A stretch of 64,000 nucleotides of DNA from Akkermansiaceae bacterium (GTDB lineage: Bacteria > Verrucomicrobiota > Verrucomicrobiia > Verrucomicrobiales > DEV007): assembly GCA_024233085.1 (NCBI GenBank), contig JACKQC010000009.1, positions 1 through 64,000 of the forward strand, given 5' to 3'. Positions within the stretch are counted from its first letter, which is position 1; each line of letters opens with the position of its first letter. Made by a program: the position numbers and the translations under genes. Of the stretch, positions 62,211 to 64,000 are shown in pieces. The notes beneath the pieces are model-generated. The model made no database searches, was not told the origin of the DNA, and was given only the letters and a program-made list of their open reading frames with translations.

Positions 62211-63608
62211 TCAACGCGAGACTGTCAGGAACAGCATGACCTTGCGCGACGCATCGATCCAGCCTTCCGCGTTGGGCGGAGACATCACACCGACGAGCAT
62301 TGGCGTGTCGAGCGGCACGGCGAGTTGGGTGGTGGTCTTCATGGTATAAAAAATCGGCGAGGTCACGTCGGGCTTCCATTCGCCGTCGATGAATTGCCGA
62401 TGATGCACCGCCTCGCCATGATGGGTGGTCCACTCGGGCGCGAGATTGACCACCACCGCATTGCCGGAGGGCTCGAAAGTCGGGTCAATCTCGACGGAAA
62501 TACCGATGTTGTAGGTTTCCATTGCGACCTGTGACGAAAAATTTCCCGCGCCCTTCTCATCGAACTCGGTTGGGCGGATGATTTCCTCGATCGCGTCCAC
62601 TTTGGCCCGGTTCCCGCTCCGGCACCGCAGTATGCGAGTTTCGAGTGTCTTCGCGCCTCCTTCCAAGGCGGCGCGCCGCAAGTCGGCGAGCGGCTTGCCG
62701 AGCCACGCATTCAGGGAAATCTGGTCCGCCTCGATCCACTCGAACCTAAACACACCCTGGGCCACCTCCGGAGCCTTGCCACCCGGGTCTTCGAAAGAGT
62801 CCGCCAAGGGCCTGACGAAAATGAGGGTGAGGTGCGTCTGCCGACGGTCGAGAGGCGTCTCCGCTCCGAGCAACGCCCACTGGTCGGGTTCGAACCGGCC
62901 GTCGGCAGTGACCGATTGGGAGACGAACAAAGGCCATCGAATGTCTGTCGGTTCCACGCCGGCCCCCTCGGGTCGGGGTGGGCTTTCCCCCCGGTAGTCG
63001 ACGCGCTCCAAGGCCGCCGCCATGGAGATGCTGCGATCGCCCTCCAGAATCGGATCGAACTCGATCCTGGCTCCGACATTGCGCGTATCCCAAGCAGACG
63101 GAAACGGCAAAGAGTCCGCTCCCGGCTCAAATTCCGAAGGATACCACACCGAACGAAACGACTCGACCAAGGCCCGCATGTCCGGTCGCCCCATCACCAA
63201 CGTCGTCTCCGCCAGTTCGGCGTCCCCCGCCGCGATCCAGGTCTCGACCACTTTCCGCAGCGGCGTGGCGTCGAGCGGCACCGGGTTCTTGTCGAGCCAG
63301 GCCTGCCAGACTTCGCGCTTCACATCGATCCACTGGGTGAGCAGGCCGATATTGGTGTACACCTTCGGATCTCCGGCATTCGCGAGGGGATCGGTGGCTG
63401 GGCCGGTCGCGGACTTTGGCGACGGCTTTTTGTCGAAGGGACCGTTCGCCTTTTCCGCGGGAGCGGCGGCGGGATCGGGTGTGGACGGAACGGCTTTCGG
63501 CGCGGCCGGTTTTTTTGGAGTCCCGCCAGTGTCCTGAGCGGGGAGTGGCGGCGAGCCCACGGTGAAAACCGCGGCGAGGGTGAGCAGAGAAAGAAATCGC
63601 GTTTTCAT
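62211..63608 (-). CDS. Secreted protein with secretin-like C-terminal domain
   Basis: A 465-residue exported protein with a signal peptide (about 1-24) and a Pro/Ala/Lys-rich linker (about 25-75). The last 110 residues resemble the beta-barrel-forming part of secretins: NIGISVEIDPTFEPSGNAVVVNLAPEW, SPIFYTMKTTTQLAVPLDTPMLVGVMSPP. The preceding region (about 100-340) has no clear N0/N1 domains. It stands alone, without GspD-type partners, so a complete secretion channel is doubtful. It lies 34 bases upstream of the kinase gene on the same strand. Confidence 0.65.
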   Translation of the reverse strand: MKTRFLSLLTLAAVFTVGSPPLPAQDTGGTPKKPAAPKAVPSTPDPAAAPAEKANGPFDKKPSPKSATGPATDPLANAGDPKVYTNIGLLTQWIDVKREVWQAWLDKNPVPLDATPLRKVVETWIAAGDAELAETTLVMGRPDMRALVESFRSVWYPSEFEPGADSLPFPSAWDTRNVGARIEFDPILEGDRSISMAAALERVDYRGESPPRPEGAGVEPTDIRWPLFVSQSVTADGRFEPDQWALLGAETPLDRRQTHLTLIFVRPLADSFEDPGGKAPEVAQGVFRFEWIEADQISLNAWLGKPLADLRRAALEGGAKTLETRILRCRSGNRAKVDAIEEIIRPTEFDEKGAGNFSSQVAMETYNIGISVEIDPTFEPSGNAVVVNLAPEWTTHHGEAVHHRQFIDGEWKPDVTSPIFYTMKTTTQLAVPLDTPMLVGVMSPPNAEGWIDASRKVMLFLTVSR

Positions 63609-63713
63609 GACCCCGCCACTTTTCCACAAGACGCGGCGGCTTGCGTCAAACGACGGTCTCGACTTTGTAAAAGTCTCGTAAAACGACCCCGAGCGACTCG
63701 CTTGGGTAAAAAA

Positions 63714-63744
63714 ATGCCCGCCACACGCACAGCGTGGCGGGCAT
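63714..63744 (-). terminator. Rho-independent terminator of the partial DUF1080 gene
   Basis: A perfect 11-bp stem (ATGCCCGCCAC with its complement at 63734-63744) is followed on the minus strand by seven T. It lies 26 bases beyond the DUF1080 stop. Confidence 0.9.
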
Positions 63745-63770
63745 CTCAAAGCTTCAGCAAACCGCGCGGC

Positions 63771-64000
63771 TCAGGATTTCTTCACCTTGAAACTGCGGAA
63801 GGTGACCGGGTCGCTGTGGCCGGCGAAGCCAATGTAGCCCTTGGTGTGGTCGAGGCCTTTCGGCGGATGGGCGATCTGGCTCCGGTCGAAGGTGTCGATG
63901 TCCGCGTCGAGGATCTTGGTGCCATTGAGGGTGACCTTGATCTTCTGACCCTGGACCTCGATTTCCTGGAAGTTCCACTCCCCGGCCGGACGCAGGAATC
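63771..64000 (-). CDS. DUF1080 domain protein (5' end outside window)
   Basis: The last 75 residues of a DUF1080 protein are visible: RPAGEWNFQEIEVQGQKIKV, LNGTKILDADIDTF and the usual end HPPKGLDHTKGYIGFAGHSDPVTFRSFKVKK. This is the C-terminal strand set of the jelly-roll fold also seen in the genes at 24 kb and 49-50.6 kb. The N-terminus and any signal peptide are beyond the window. Confidence 0.9.
   Translation of the reverse strand, partial: FLRPAGEWNFQEIEVQGQKIKVTLNGTKILDADIDTFDRSQIAHPPKGLDHTKGYIGFAGHSDPVTFRSFKVKKS

Overview
The window is a GC-rich bacterial chromosome segment, most likely from the phylum Verrucomicrobiota (Planctomycetota is the alternative). The reasons are large secreted proteins of families concentrated in the PVC superphylum (DUF1592/DUF1552, DUF1549/DUF1553 with planctomycete-type cytochrome domains, DUF1501, several DUF1080 proteins, PVC-type heme-binding beta-propellers), a PEP-CTERM protein, a lipid A-type acyltransferase and a classic tig-clpP-clpX order. 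I recognised no tRNA, rRNA or CRISPR array.

Layout. 0-2.8 kb: secreted DUF1592 and (partial) DUF1552 pair. 2.9-4.7 kb: nadC-birA cofactor genes. 4.7-14.5 kb: single housekeeping and envelope genes (membrane-anchored hydrolase, Zn alcohol dehydrogenase, acyltransferase, M42 peptidase, ctpA-tsaD, cyclic-nucleotide-binding protein, PEP-CTERM protein). 14.6-18.2 kb: tig-clpP-clpX proteostasis operon. 18.4-24.7 kb: small membrane protein, ferritin-like protein, two oxidoreductases, PcfJ-like protein, DUF1080 lipoprotein. 24.9-27.1 kb: an overlapping three-gene operon (DUF4190 protein, zinc-ribbon/TerB protein, isoprenylcysteine-methyltransferase-like protein). 27.1-29.1 kb: divergent sigma-54 activator and glnB (P-II), with a well-matched sigma-54 promoter before glnB. 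29.3-32.4 kb: pseudopilin and ABC exporter operon. 32.5-35.3 kb: BlaI repressor and M56 sensor-peptidase with two identical palindromic operators. 35.5-38.3 kb: two glycosyltransferases. 38.4-42.4 kb: a 1344-residue heme-binding propeller/HEAT protein. 42.7-59.8 kb: two convergent secreted-protein clusters that look like a polysaccharide-oxidation or glycan-degradation locus. 59.9-62.2 kb: two-component system. 62.2-64 kb: secretin-like secreted protein and a partial DUF1080 protein.

Two repeat systems stand out. (1) A roughly 40-bp nested palindrome (outer arms CAACAGGGTT / AACCCTGTTG, inner GGTCGNCGACC) occurs at least seven times. It is mostly intergenic, but two copies lie inside tsaD and the 1344-residue protein, where both are translated in the same frame as QQGxVxDxTLL, recalling the Rickettsia palindromic elements. 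(2) An IS200-like/RAYT tyrosine transposase is flanked by inverted tripartite hairpin units. A transposase-less inverted pair of the same units lies 5 kb away. The transposase element sits inside the minus-strand catabolic operon, and the gene directly downstream has no normal start codon before its signal peptide.
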